A stretch of 64,000 nt of DNA, from contig NZ_LJGT01000037.1 of the NCBI RefSeq assembly GCF_001751365.1, forward strand, positions 798,795 to 862,794. Reading direction: 5' to 3'. The position numbers and the translations under genes were made by a program. Of the stretch, positions 7,560 through 15,057 are shown one piece after another (the stretch's first letter is position 1; every line of letters begins with the position of its first letter). The notes below the pieces were generated by a model, which ran no database searches, was not told the DNA's origin, and worked only from the letters and a program-made list of their open reading frames with translations. The stretch comes from Streptomyces abyssalis. Its GTDB lineage: Bacteria > Actinomycetota > Actinomycetes > Streptomycetales > Streptomycetaceae.

Positions 7560-8339
7560 ATGAGCAACACGACGGCACGCGGATACCAGGGGAACGGCAA
7601 AGGCAGCCTCGAAGGGTCCGTCATCGCCGTCGCCGGAGCGGCGGGTCCGGCCGGAGCGGCGGCCCTGCTCCGGCTCGCAGAGGAGGGGGCCACCGTCGTC
7701 GCGGCCGACTCCGACGTCGAGCGCCTCGCCCAGGCCGTCGACGCCGCCCGCTTCGCCCACGGCGGCGCGAGCGTCACGGGGGAGACCGTCGACCTGCTCG
7801 ACCTGGCCGCGACCCGCGAGTGGGCAGCACGTACGGAGAAGGAGTTCGGGAAGGTGCACGGGCTCGTGCACCTCGTGGGCGGCTGGCGCGGCTCGGCGAC
7901 CTTCGCCGAGACCGATCTGGCGCACTGGGACACCCTGCACGAGCTGCTGATCCGTACGGTGCAGCACACCTCGCTCGCCTTCGAGGCTCCGCTGGCACGC
8001 AGCGGCAACGGCCGCTACCTGCTGGTCAGCGCCGCCGGGGCGAGCAGCCCGACAGCGGGCAACGCCGCCTACTCCGCGTCCAAGGCGGCGGCCGAGGCGT
8101 GGACGCTGGCGCTCGGCGACTCCTTCCGCAAGGCAGGGGGCGAGGCCGGACCGCAGGCGGCTGCTGCCGTCCTTGTCGTCAAGGCACTGGTGAACGACCA
8201 GATGCGGGCCGAGCGCCCCAAGGCCAAGTTCGCGGGCTTCACCGACGTCAAGGATCTGGCGGACACCATCGCCGGCACGTGGAGCAAGCCCACCGAGGAA
8301 GTGAACGGACAACGCCTGTGGCTGACCCCGAAGCCGTGA
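7560..8339 (+). CDS. SDR family NAD(P)-dependent oxidoreductase
   Basis: A 259-residue short-chain dehydrogenase/reductase. The nucleotide-binding turn is AGAAGPAG (a variant of TGxxxGxG), an acidic residue follows at the end of strand 2 (AADSD, suggesting NAD preference), and the YSASK motif supplies the Tyr and Lys of the active site, with VSAAGASS holding the Ser. The AGGAGG Shine-Dalgarno sequence before 7560 is strong. It is the second gene of the DUF6421 operon and its end overlaps the start of the downstream PLP enzyme. The substrate is unknown; the conserved partnership is the only clue. Confidence 0.9.
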   Translation: MSNTTARGYQGNGKGSLEGSVIAVAGAAGPAGAAALLRLAEEGATVVAADSDVERLAQAVDAARFAHGGASVTGETVDLLDLAATREWAARTEKEFGKVHGLVHLVGGWRGSATFAETDLAHWDTLHELLIRTVQHTSLAFEAPLARSGNGRYLLVSAAGASSPTAGNAAYSASKAAAEAWTLALGDSFRKAGGEAGPQAAAAVLVVKALVNDQMRAERPKAKFAGFTDVKDLADTIAGTWSKPTEEVNGQRLWLTPKP

Positions 8340-9397
8340 CCACCGACGCGAAGCGCCGCCACGACCCCGGCGTGCGCGGATTCGCGAGCGACAATTACGC
8401 GGGCGCGCACCCGGAGGTCCTGGCGGCGCTCGCCCTCGCCAACGGCGGCCACCAGCCGGCGTACGGCGACGACGAGTACACGGCGCATCTCCAGCAGACC
8501 GTACGCAGCCACTTCGGGCCGCGTGCCGAGGCCTACCCGGTCTTCAACGGCACGGGCGCCAACGTGATTTCGCTGCAGGCGCTGACGGACCGCTGGGGCG
8601 CCGTCATCTGCGCCGACAGCGCCCACATCCACGTCGACGAGTGCGGCGCACCCGAACGGGTCGGCGGGCTGAAGCTGCTGACCGTGCCCACCGAGAACGG
8701 CAAGCTCACGCCCGAACTCATCGACCGCGAGGCGCACGGCTGGGACGACGAGCACCGCGCGATGCCGCAGGTCGTGTCCATCACCCAGAGCACCGAACTC
8801 GGCACCCTCTACACGGTGGAGGAGATCCGGGCGATCTGCGACCACGCCCACGAGCGCGGGATGAAGGTCCACCTCGACGGCGCCCGCATCGCCAACGCGG
8901 CGGCGGCGCTCGACCGGCCCATGCGCGCCTTCACCAACGCCGTCGGCGTGGACGTCGTCTCCCTCGGGGGCACCAAGAACGGAATGCTCTTCGGCGAGGC
9001 CGTCGTCGTGCTCGACCCCGGCTCCGTCCGTGCGATGAAGCACCTGCGCAAGCTGTCGATGCAGCTCGCCTCCAAGATGCGCTTCATATCCGCCCAGTGG
9101 GACGCCCTGCTCTCGGGCGACCTGTGGCTGCGCAATGCCCGGCACTCCAACGCCATGGCCCGCCGGCTCGCGGAGGGGGTCAAGGACGTCGACGGCGTCG
9201 AGATCCTCCATCCCGTCCAGGCGAACGCGGTGTTCGCGCGGCTCGCGAACGAGGTCAGCGAGCGCCTGCAGAAGCGTTACCGCTTCTACTTCTGGGACGA
9301 GGCCGCGGGCGACGTGCGCTGGATGTGCTCCTTCGACACCAGCGAGGAGGACGTCGACGGATTCGTCGCGGCGCTGCGCGACGAGATCGGCCGCTGA
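8318..9397 (+). CDS. Threonine aldolase / beta-eliminating lyase family PLP enzyme
   Basis: About 359 residues of fold-type I PLP enzyme. The N-terminal FASDNYAGAHPEVL block, HIHVDECGAPE, the HLDGARIANA block (Asp that contacts the PLP nitrogen, and the Arg) and SLGGTKNG with the PLP lysine are all present. Family members cleave L-threonine or L-allo-threonine to glycine and acetaldehyde, or eliminate at the beta carbon. The GTG at 8318 is chosen; it overlaps the SDR gene by 22 bases. The GTG at 8336, in a GTGA overlap with the SDR stop, is an alternative. Either way translation is coupled to the SDR gene. Confidence 0.88.
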   Translation: MADPEAVTTDAKRRHDPGVRGFASDNYAGAHPEVLAALALANGGHQPAYGDDEYTAHLQQTVRSHFGPRAEAYPVFNGTGANVISLQALTDRWGAVICADSAHIHVDECGAPERVGGLKLLTVPTENGKLTPELIDREAHGWDDEHRAMPQVVSITQSTELGTLYTVEEIRAICDHAHERGMKVHLDGARIANAAAALDRPMRAFTNAVGVDVVSLGGTKNGMLFGEAVVVLDPGSVRAMKHLRKLSMQLASKMRFISAQWDALLSGDLWLRNARHSNAMARRLAEGVKDVDGVEILHPVQANAVFARLANEVSERLQKRYRFYFWDEAAGDVRWMCSFDTSEEDVDGFVAALRDEIGR

Positions 9398-9411
9398 GGC
9401 GCCGGCTGTGA

Positions 9412-9433
9412 GGGCGGCGGGTGCCCGCCGCCC
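9412..9433. terminator. Bidirectional terminator-like hairpin between convergent genes
   Basis: A 10-base arm GGGCGGCGGG (9412-9421) and its exact complement CCCGCCGCCC (9424-9433) with a two-base centre; the real loop is probably four bases or more. It lies between the ends of the PLP enzyme gene (+) and the acyltransferase gene (-). There is no T-run, as is usual in high-GC actinomycetes. Confidence 0.6.
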
Positions 9434-9446
9434 GGTACGGCGAGCG

Positions 9447-10166
9447 CTACATCGCCCTCGCCTCGGCCGGCGTCGGTGCCGTGCCGCCCATGTGCGCCGG
9501 CAGCCACCACGAGTCGTGCGGGCCTTCCGGGACGGCCGGGTAGGCGCGCTGCGCGGCCTCCAGCAGCTCCTGCATGCGCTCGCGCATCCGGGACGTCAAG
9601 CCGGCCGCCGGTTCGTCTGCCGTGGTGTGCAGGGGTTCGCCGACGCGGATGCCGACGGGGAAGTGGTTGCGTCCGAAGTCCCGCTTGCGGCCCTTGGTCC
9701 ACAGCCGCTGCGTCCCCCACAGGGCGACGGGCACCAGGGGCACCCGCGCCTCCTGCGCCATCCGCGCCGCCCCGGACTTGAAGTCCTTGAGCGTGAAGGA
9801 GCGCGAGATGGTCGCCTCGGGGAACACCCCGACGACCTCACCCGAATCCAGCGCCTTCAGCGCGTGTTCGTAGGCGCCCTCCCCGCGCGACCGGTCGACG
9901 GGTATGTGCTTCATCGCCCGCATCAGCGGCCCCGAGACCTTGTGCCGGAAGACCGAGTCCTTCGCCATGAAGCGCACCAGCCGCTTCGCCGGCAGCGCCG
10001 CGAGGCCGGCGAAGACGAAGTCCAGATAGCTGATGTGATTGCTGACCAGCACGGCACCGCCGCGGCGTGGCACGTGCTCGGTGCCCTGGATGTCGAAGCG
10101 GAGATCGAGCGTCTTGAACCAGGCACGCGCCGTGGCGATCACGGGTGGGTAGACGAGTTCTGCCAT
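9447..10166 (-). CDS. PlsC-like lysophospholipid acyltransferase
   Basis: A 239-residue acyltransferase of the 1-acyl-sn-glycerol-3-phosphate acyltransferase family. The catalytic H44-x4-D49 occurs in SNHISYLDF, and a VFPEATIS block replaces the usual FPEGT substrate-binding motif. Members transfer acyl chains from acyl-CoA or acyl-ACP to lysophosphatidic acid or similar acceptors at the membrane. The natural acceptor is not evident. ATG start at 10166. It is convergent with the PLP enzyme gene and divergent from the thioredoxin gene. Confidence 0.9.
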   Translation of the reverse strand: MAELVYPPVIATARAWFKTLDLRFDIQGTEHVPRRGGAVLVSNHISYLDFVFAGLAALPAKRLVRFMAKDSVFRHKVSGPLMRAMKHIPVDRSRGEGAYEHALKALDSGEVVGVFPEATISRSFTLKDFKSGAARMAQEARVPLVPVALWGTQRLWTKGRKRDFGRNHFPVGIRVGEPLHTTADEPAAGLTSRMRERMQELLEAAQRAYPAVPEGPHDSWWLPAHMGGTAPTPAEARAM

Positions 10167-10450
10167 CTCGGGAGCCCTTCCTGTCCGTCCTGTCCGTCCT
10201 GGAAGGGAGTGGCTCCCGCCAGGTGCGCAACCGTACCTACGGACGCGTAACTTCTGTCCGACGCAGATGGTTCCCCATCGGCAACCCGATGGCTACACCC
10301 GGGGCCTTCCGGTGGCCCGCCGCCGTCCGCCGCTGGGCGGGAATGCCCTCACATGCGGCATGTGCTGCACACTGCGAGGCGGCGGCGTCGCGGCACACCG
10401 GGGCCGGGCGCCGGCAGACCCATCGGCACGCGACGGAACGGGAGGACGGA

Positions 10451-10864
10451 GTGCGGCAGCAGACCGGAGGCGGCGGCGCGCGCCTGGGCGCCGCGGCGCT
10501 CGGGCCAGGAGTCCTGGGGCGCCGGGCGACGCTGGTCCAGTTCTCCAGCGCCTTCTGCCAGCCCTGCCGTGCGACGAGACGCATCCTGCGCGAGGTGAGC
10601 CGGATGGTTCCGGGCGTGGGTCACGCGGAGATCGACGCCGAGGAACACCTCGCGCTCGTACGGGCCCTTGGCATCGTGCGCACTCCGGCGGTGCTCGTCC
10701 TGGACACCGGCGGACGGGAGGTGAGCCGCGCGTACGGCCAGCCACGCAAGGCCGACGTCATCGCGGCGCTGGGCGCGGCGGTGGCGGCAGGGGAGGACCA
10801 GGACGCCGCCGCCGGGCGACAGGAACCGGGGGAGGGCGACGGACACGGGCGGACCCGTGATTGA
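10451..10864 (+). CDS. Thioredoxin family protein with CQPC active site
   Basis: A 137-residue thioredoxin-fold protein. The redox motif C36-Q-P-C39 sits in FSSAFCQPCRATRRIL, the cis-Pro loop is RTPAVLVLD, and the tail after about residue 115 is low-complexity and Ala/Gly/Asp-rich. The CQPC centre differs from the CGPC of general thioredoxins and is common in a separate actinobacterial group, so a dedicated partner is likely (inference). The GTG at 10451 is preferred: GGAGG lies five bases upstream and the fold begins just after it. The frame is open much further upstream, but that part is basic and non-conserved in look. Confidence 0.8.
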   Translation: MRQQTGGGGARLGAAALGPGVLGRRATLVQFSSAFCQPCRATRRILREVSRMVPGVGHAEIDAEEHLALVRALGIVRTPAVLVLDTGGREVSRAYGQPRKADVIAALGAAVAAGEDQDAAAGRQEPGEGDGHGRTRD

Positions 10865-10867
10865 TGT

Positions 10868-11120
10868 CGCATCCCGTGGTCCTTTCCTTGACCCTCCCGC
10901 ACCGCCTCGGCACGGTGACAGCGCGGTCGCCGATGGCGTCGCCGCGCAGCCGCCGTGATTGAGTTGGGCCCGTGCTCCGGCGGGCCCGGGGGTTGGCAAG
11001 GTCACAGTTCCCGGCCTTGAGAACGGGGTACGCGCTATGTGTACTGGCGAGTAATATAGTGAACGGGGTGCCGGTTCAGCGACGGACCGGAACCGTAGGA
11101 CAAGCAGTAGGAGAGCCGGC
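10868..11120 (+). promoter_or_regulatory. Upstream region of etfBA with a TATAGT -10-like box
   Basis: The 253 bases before etfB hold no gene. TATAGT at 11055-11060 is the most A/T-rich hexamer of the area and fits a -10 box, giving a leader of about 55 bases. No convincing -35 box stands at 17-18 bases, so an alternative sigma factor or an activator may be needed. An AGGAG ribosome binding site precedes the GTG at 11121. Confidence 0.4.
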
Positions 11121-11906
11121 GTGAGCCTGAGGATCGTTGTCTGTGTGAAGTACGTGCCCGACGCCACCGGCGACCGGCACTTCGCCGAGGACCTGACCAC
11201 CGACCGCGAGTCCGTGGACGGCCTGCTCTCGGAGCTGGACGAGTACGCGGTGGAGCAGGCGCTGCAGATCTCCGAGGAGTCGGACGACGCGGAGATCACC
11301 GTGCTGACCGTCGGTCCCGAGGACGCGAAGGACGCGCTGCGCAAGGCGCTGTCCATGGGTGCCGACAAGGCCGTCCACGTCGAGGACGACGACCTGCACG
11401 GCACCGACGTGCTGGGGACCTCGGCCGTACTGGCCAAGGCCATCGAGAAGACCGGATACGACCTCGTCGTGTGCGGCATGGCCTCCACCGACGGCACCAT
11501 GGGCGTGCTCCCGGCCATCCTCGCCGAGCGCCTGGGCGTGCCCCAGGTGACGCTGCTGTCCGAGGTCTCCGTCACCGACGGCAAGGTCAACGGACGTCGC
11601 GACGGCGACACCGCGACCGAGCAGCTGGAGGCCTCGCTTCCGGCGCTCATCTCGGTCACCGACCAGTCCGGCGAGGCGCGTTACCCGTCCTTCAAGGGGA
11701 TCATGGCGGCGAAGAAGAAGCCCGTGGAGTCCCTGGACCTGGACGACCTGGACATCGAGGCGGACGAGGTCGGACTCGGGGGCGCCTGGACCAAGGTCGA
11801 CGACGCCACGGCGCGGCCGCCGCGTACCGCGGGCACCGTCGTCAAGGACGAGGGCGAGGGCGGCAAGCAGCTGGCCGAGTACCTCGCGGGCCAGAAGTTC
11901 ATCTGA
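11121..11906 (+). CDS. etfB: Electron transfer flavoprotein subunit beta
   Basis: A 261-residue EtfB. It shows the family N-terminus (LRIVVCVKYVPD), the LSELDEYAVEQAL helix and the nucleotide-binding segment around VVCGMASTDGTMGVLPAI, which binds AMP in this subunit. With EtfA it forms a soluble heterodimer carrying FAD that accepts electrons from acyl-CoA dehydrogenases and related flavoenzymes and passes them to the quinone pool. The start is GTG 11121 with an AGGAG site. etfA follows 76 bases downstream on the same strand, so this is an operon. Confidence 0.96.
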   Translation: MSLRIVVCVKYVPDATGDRHFAEDLTTDRESVDGLLSELDEYAVEQALQISEESDDAEITVLTVGPEDAKDALRKALSMGADKAVHVEDDDLHGTDVLGTSAVLAKAIEKTGYDLVVCGMASTDGTMGVLPAILAERLGVPQVTLLSEVSVTDGKVNGRRDGDTATEQLEASLPALISVTDQSGEARYPSFKGIMAAKKKPVESLDLDDLDIEADEVGLGGAWTKVDDATARPPRTAGTVVKDEGEGGKQLAEYLAGQKFI

Positions 11907-11982
11907 GGCCCGCCCGGCGACGCCGAGTTGACGCGAGAGCCCGCCCGCACAAACCGCCCCACTCTTCCGCAGGAGCAACCCC

Positions 11983-12945
11983 ATGGCTGAAGTCCTTGTC
12001 TACGTCGACCACGTGGACGGTGCCGTCCGCAAGCCGACCCTCGAACTGCTCACCCTCGCCCGCCGCATCGGCGACCCGGTCGCCGTGCACCTCGGCCCCG
12101 GTGCCGACGAGGCCGCCAAGACGCTCGGCGAGTACGGCGCGGTGAAGGTACTGGCCGCCGAGGCCGGCGAGTTCGCCGACTACCTCGTCGTGCCGAAGGT
12201 GGACGCTCTGCAGGCGGCCTACGACGTCGTTTCGCCGTCCGCCGTGCTCGTCCCCTCGTCCGCCGAGGGCAAGGAGATCGCCGCCCGCCTCGCGGTGCGC
12301 ATCGGCTCCGGGATCATCACGGACGCCGTCGACCTGGAGGAAGGGGACGAGGGGCCGGTGGCCACCCAGTCCGTCTTCGCGGCGGCCTTCACCACCAAGT
12401 CCCGCGTCAGCAAGGGCACTCCGGTCGTCACGGTCAAGCCCAACTCCACCTCGCCGGAGGCAGCACCGGCCGCGGGTGCGGTCGAGCAGCTGCAGGTGTC
12501 CTTCGGTGAGGCGGCGACCGGCACCAGGATCGTCTCCCGTACGCCGCGCGAGTCGACCGGGCGTCCGGAGCTGACCGAGGCCGCGATCGTGGTCTCCGGC
12601 GGCCGCGGCGTCAACGGCGCCGAGAACTTCCACATCATCGAGGAGCTGGCCGACTCGCTCGGCGCGGCCGTCGGCGCCTCCCGCGCCGCCGTCGACGCCG
12701 GCTGGTACCCGCACTCCAACCAGGTCGGCCAGACCGGCAAGACCGTTTCCCCGCAGCTGTACGTCGCGACCGGCATCTCGGGCGCGATCCAGCACCGGGC
12801 CGGCATGCAGACGTCCAAGACGATCGTGGCCATCAACAAGGACGCCGAGGCCCCGATCTTCGACCTCGTGGACTACGGCATCGTCGGCGACCTCTTCGAG
12901 GTCGTGCCGAAGCTGACGGAAGAGGTCAAGACCCGCAAGGGCTGA
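11983..12945 (+). CDS. etfA: Electron transfer flavoprotein subunit alpha
   Basis: A 320-residue EtfA. The C-terminal FAD-binding domain is typical: VVSGGRGVNGAENFHIIEEL, GASRAAVDAGW, QVGQTGKTVSPQLYVATGIS with the conserved GISGAIQH, and a final NKDAEAPIFDLVDYGIVGD. The N-terminal domain is the shared alpha/beta fold. It is the partner of EtfB immediately upstream and has a good GGAGCAACCCC spacing to the ATG. Natural electron donors could include acyl-CoA dehydrogenases, such as one encoded at 44917 in the biosynthetic cluster (inference, not shown by context). Confidence 0.96.
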   Translation: MAEVLVYVDHVDGAVRKPTLELLTLARRIGDPVAVHLGPGADEAAKTLGEYGAVKVLAAEAGEFADYLVVPKVDALQAAYDVVSPSAVLVPSSAEGKEIAARLAVRIGSGIITDAVDLEEGDEGPVATQSVFAAAFTTKSRVSKGTPVVTVKPNSTSPEAAPAAGAVEQLQVSFGEAATGTRIVSRTPRESTGRPELTEAAIVVSGGRGVNGAENFHIIEELADSLGAAVGASRAAVDAGWYPHSNQVGQTGKTVSPQLYVATGISGAIQHRAGMQTSKTIVAINKDAEAPIFDLVDYGIVGDLFEVVPKLTEEVKTRKG

Positions 12946-12983
12946 GCACCGGCCCGGCTGTTCCGCCCGGCCTTCCGCCGGAC

Positions 12984-13013
12984 CGCCCCCGTACGCCGCC
13001 GGCGACGGGGGCG
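12984..13013 (+). terminator. Terminator hairpin after etfA
   Basis: CGCCCCCGT (12984-12992) pairs exactly with ACGGGGGCG (13005-13013) across a 12-base loop that is itself GC-rich. It lies 39 bases after the etfA stop and before the next gene. Confidence 0.55.
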
Positions 13014-13095
13014 GCGTGCGTGCGGCCGGCCCGCACCGGTTTCGCCGAGAGCGGGAAGCGGCCTGCGCGCGCAGGCATACGGGCACAGTCGCAGC

Positions 13096-14094
13096 ATGAG
13101 ACTGCTGATGCTGGGCGGCACGGAGTTCGTGGGACGGGCCGTCACCGAAGAGGCTCTCGCGCGCGGCTGGCAGGTGAGCGTCTTCCACCGTGGACGGCAC
13201 GAGGCGCCTCCCGGCGTGAGCGTGCTGCACGGAGACCGCACCATGACGGGCGGCCTGGCCGCCCTGGCTCACGGCGAATGGGACATCGTCGTGGACACCT
13301 GGTCGGGAGCACCGAGGGCGGTACGGGAGACGGCCCGGCTCCTGGCCGAGGGCGGCCGGGCGGGACGGTACGTCTACGTGTCCAGCCGGTCGGTGTACGC
13401 GGAACCCGTCGCCGCGGGGCTCGACGAGGAGGGGCCCGTGGTGGAGGCGTCCGCTGCGGACGGAGACGTCGACTACGCACGGGCCAAGCGGGGAGGGGAA
13501 CTTGCCGCGTCGGAGGCCTTCGGCGGTCGCGCCCTGCTGGCCCGTGCGGGGCTGATCCTCGGGCCCTGGGAGAACGTGGGCCGGCTGGCGTGGTGGCTGC
13601 TGCGGACGGCACGTGGCGGGGCGGTGCCGGCGCCGGGGCCGCGCGAGCTGCCGATCCAGTACATCGACGTACGGGACCTGGCGGAATGGGTGCTGGACGC
13701 GTCGGCAGGAGGCCTCGCCGGTGCCTACAACCTGGTGTCCCCGCCCGGGCACACCACCATGGGGGAGCTGCTTGAGTCGTGCGTACGTGTCACGGGCGGC
13801 AAGGCCGAACTGCACTGGAGGAGCCCGGAGTCGGTCCTCGCCGCGGGCGCCGAACCGTGGACGGGGCTGCCGGTCTGGCTGCCGCCGGGTGCCGCGGACT
13901 ACGACCACATGCACCGGGGCGACGTCTCGAAGGCACTGGCGGCAGGTCTGCGCTGCCGTCCCGTGGCCGAGACGGTGGCCGGCACCTGGGAGTGGCTCGG
14001 GCGGCTCGGCGGAAAGGCCCCGATGCGGCCGGACCGTCCGCCGAAGGGGCTGGACGCGGAGACGGAGGCCAGGCTGCTGGCCATGCCCGGGTGA
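13096..14094 (+). CDS. NAD-dependent epimerase/dehydratase family protein (extended SDR)
   Basis: A 332-residue protein with an N-terminal LLMLGGTEFVGRAV Rossmann turn (GGTxFxGR, the atypical extended-SDR form) and a YVSSRSVYA strand with the active-site Ser. The YxxxK pair lies in DYARAKRGGE. Its C-terminal part (YNLVSPPGHTTMGELL) resembles the substrate domain of sugar-nucleotide epimerases and isoflavone-reductase-like proteins. Substrate unknown. It stands alone, with no sugar-biosynthesis neighbours, so a housekeeping or detoxification role is as likely as a sugar pathway. Confidence 0.82.
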   Translation: MRLLMLGGTEFVGRAVTEEALARGWQVSVFHRGRHEAPPGVSVLHGDRTMTGGLAALAHGEWDIVVDTWSGAPRAVRETARLLAEGGRAGRYVYVSSRSVYAEPVAAGLDEEGPVVEASAADGDVDYARAKRGGELAASEAFGGRALLARAGLILGPWENVGRLAWWLLRTARGGAVPAPGPRELPIQYIDVRDLAEWVLDASAGGLAGAYNLVSPPGHTTMGELLESCVRVTGGKAELHWRSPESVLAAGAEPWTGLPVWLPPGAADYDHMHRGDVSKALAAGLRCRPVAETVAGTWEWLGRLGGKAPMRPDRPPKGLDAETEARLLAMPG

Positions 14095-14210
14095 CGAGCC
14101 CCCCGCAGCCCAGGGCCGGGCCGGAGTATGGGCTGCGTGTGCGGACGGGGTGGGTTTCGTGGTGGGACGAATCGTTTCCGGGCCGGTGCCCGCCGTGCTG
14201 CGATCCGTTC

Positions 14211-14924
14211 ATGACCTCATTCACACGTGACGGGCACTCAGGCACCGGTCCCGGCGAATTCACCCGCGACGGCTGCTCGGTGGAGATGTACAAGCGGCTG
14301 CCCGGCAACGGCGAGACCGCCGTCATCCTCGAGGCCGTGCCGCCCGGGGCCTCCGTGCTCGAACTCGGCGCCGGGGCGGGCCGTATGACGCGGCCCCTCG
14401 TGGCGGGCGGCCTCCGCGTCACCGCTGTCGACGAGTCGGAGGCGATGCTCGCGCACATCGGCGGCGTGGCGGAGACGGTGCACTCCGCGATCGAAGACCT
14501 CGACCTCGGGCGGCGGTTCGACGCCGTGACGCTCGCCTCGTTCCTCGTCAACACCGCAGACGACACGCACCGCGCCCGGCTGCTGCGGACCTGCGCCCGG
14601 CACACCGCACCGGACGGCTGCGTCCTCCTCCAGCGCGAACGCGACGGCCTCCACACGAGCCTGAGCCCCGGGACGTCGTGGAGCAGGGGCGACATGACGG
14701 TGTCGGTCGTCTCCATCGAACCGCTGGACGAGGTCACCTCCCGTACGTGCATCGCCTATGAACTCGGGGATGCACGGTGGACCCAGACGTTCTTCTCGCA
14801 GCGCCTGCCCGAACCGCGTTTCGAGGCGGCACTCGCCGAGGCGGGACTGGCCGTGGACGCCTACCTCACCGAGGACCGCACCTGGGTGCGGGCACGCCTG
14901 GAGGGCGGTCAGGCCCGCACCTGA
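14211..14924 (+). CDS. Class I SAM-dependent methyltransferase
   Basis: A 237-residue Rossmann-type methyltransferase. Motif I is VLELGAGAGRMTRPL, the acidic residue after strand 2 is in VTAVDESEAML, and motif IV is FDAVTLASFLVNT. The ATG at 14211 (MTSFTRDG) is chosen; a longer frame upstream is basic and lacks family features. The substrate is not predictable. It lies between the epimerase-like gene and the lysine locus but shows no sign of belonging to either. Confidence 0.83.
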   Translation: MTSFTRDGHSGTGPGEFTRDGCSVEMYKRLPGNGETAVILEAVPPGASVLELGAGAGRMTRPLVAGGLRVTAVDESEAMLAHIGGVAETVHSAIEDLDLGRRFDAVTLASFLVNTADDTHRARLLRTCARHTAPDGCVLLQRERDGLHTSLSPGTSWSRGDMTVSVVSIEPLDEVTSRTCIAYELGDARWTQTFFSQRLPEPRFEAALAEAGLAVDAYLTEDRTWVRARLEGGQART

Positions 14925-14950
14925 ACGATTCGCCCCCACCGGCCTTCCGC

Positions 14951-14981
14951 GCGCAACGGATCGCCGCGTACGCGCAAGGAT
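14951..14981 (+). promoter_or_regulatory. Two direct repeats upstream of the permease promoter, probable Lrp/AsnC operator
   Basis: GCGCAACGGAT (14951-14961) and GCGCAAGGAT (14972-14981) lie on one face of the helix, 21 bases apart. The same 11-mer occurs twice upstream of the amidase gene at 17098 and 17120. Relative to the predicted transcription start near 15024 the repeats begin at about -73 and -52, the same placement as at the amidase promoter. An Lrp/AsnC-type regulator gene lies within this locus. Confidence 0.6.
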
Positions 14982-14987
14982 GCCCAG

Positions 14988-15017
14988 TTACCGGTCGCCG
15001 CCGACGGCTCGTAAGGT
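14988..15017 (+). promoter_or_regulatory. Candidate promoter of the permease-lrp operon
   Basis: TTACCG (14988-14993), an 18-base spacer and TAAGGT (15012-15017), predicting a start near 15024 and a 34-base leader with GAGGAG before the GTG at 15058. The -35 box is weak, consistent with activation by a protein bound to the repeats just upstream. Confidence 0.4.
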
Positions 15018-15057
15018 CGTGCCGCCACAGCAGATCAACAGCGAGGAGACCGCTGCC

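Noticed and set aside
5975..8008. Long minus-strand frame opposite the DUF6421 and SDR genes
   Set aside because: Composition is that of an antisense shadow (Arg, Ala, Ser, Val runs) and the plus strand shows conserved families with good ribosome binding sites.
11899..13914. 671-codon minus-strand frame opposite etfA and the epimerase gene
   Set aside because: Shadow of two well-supported genes; no family features.
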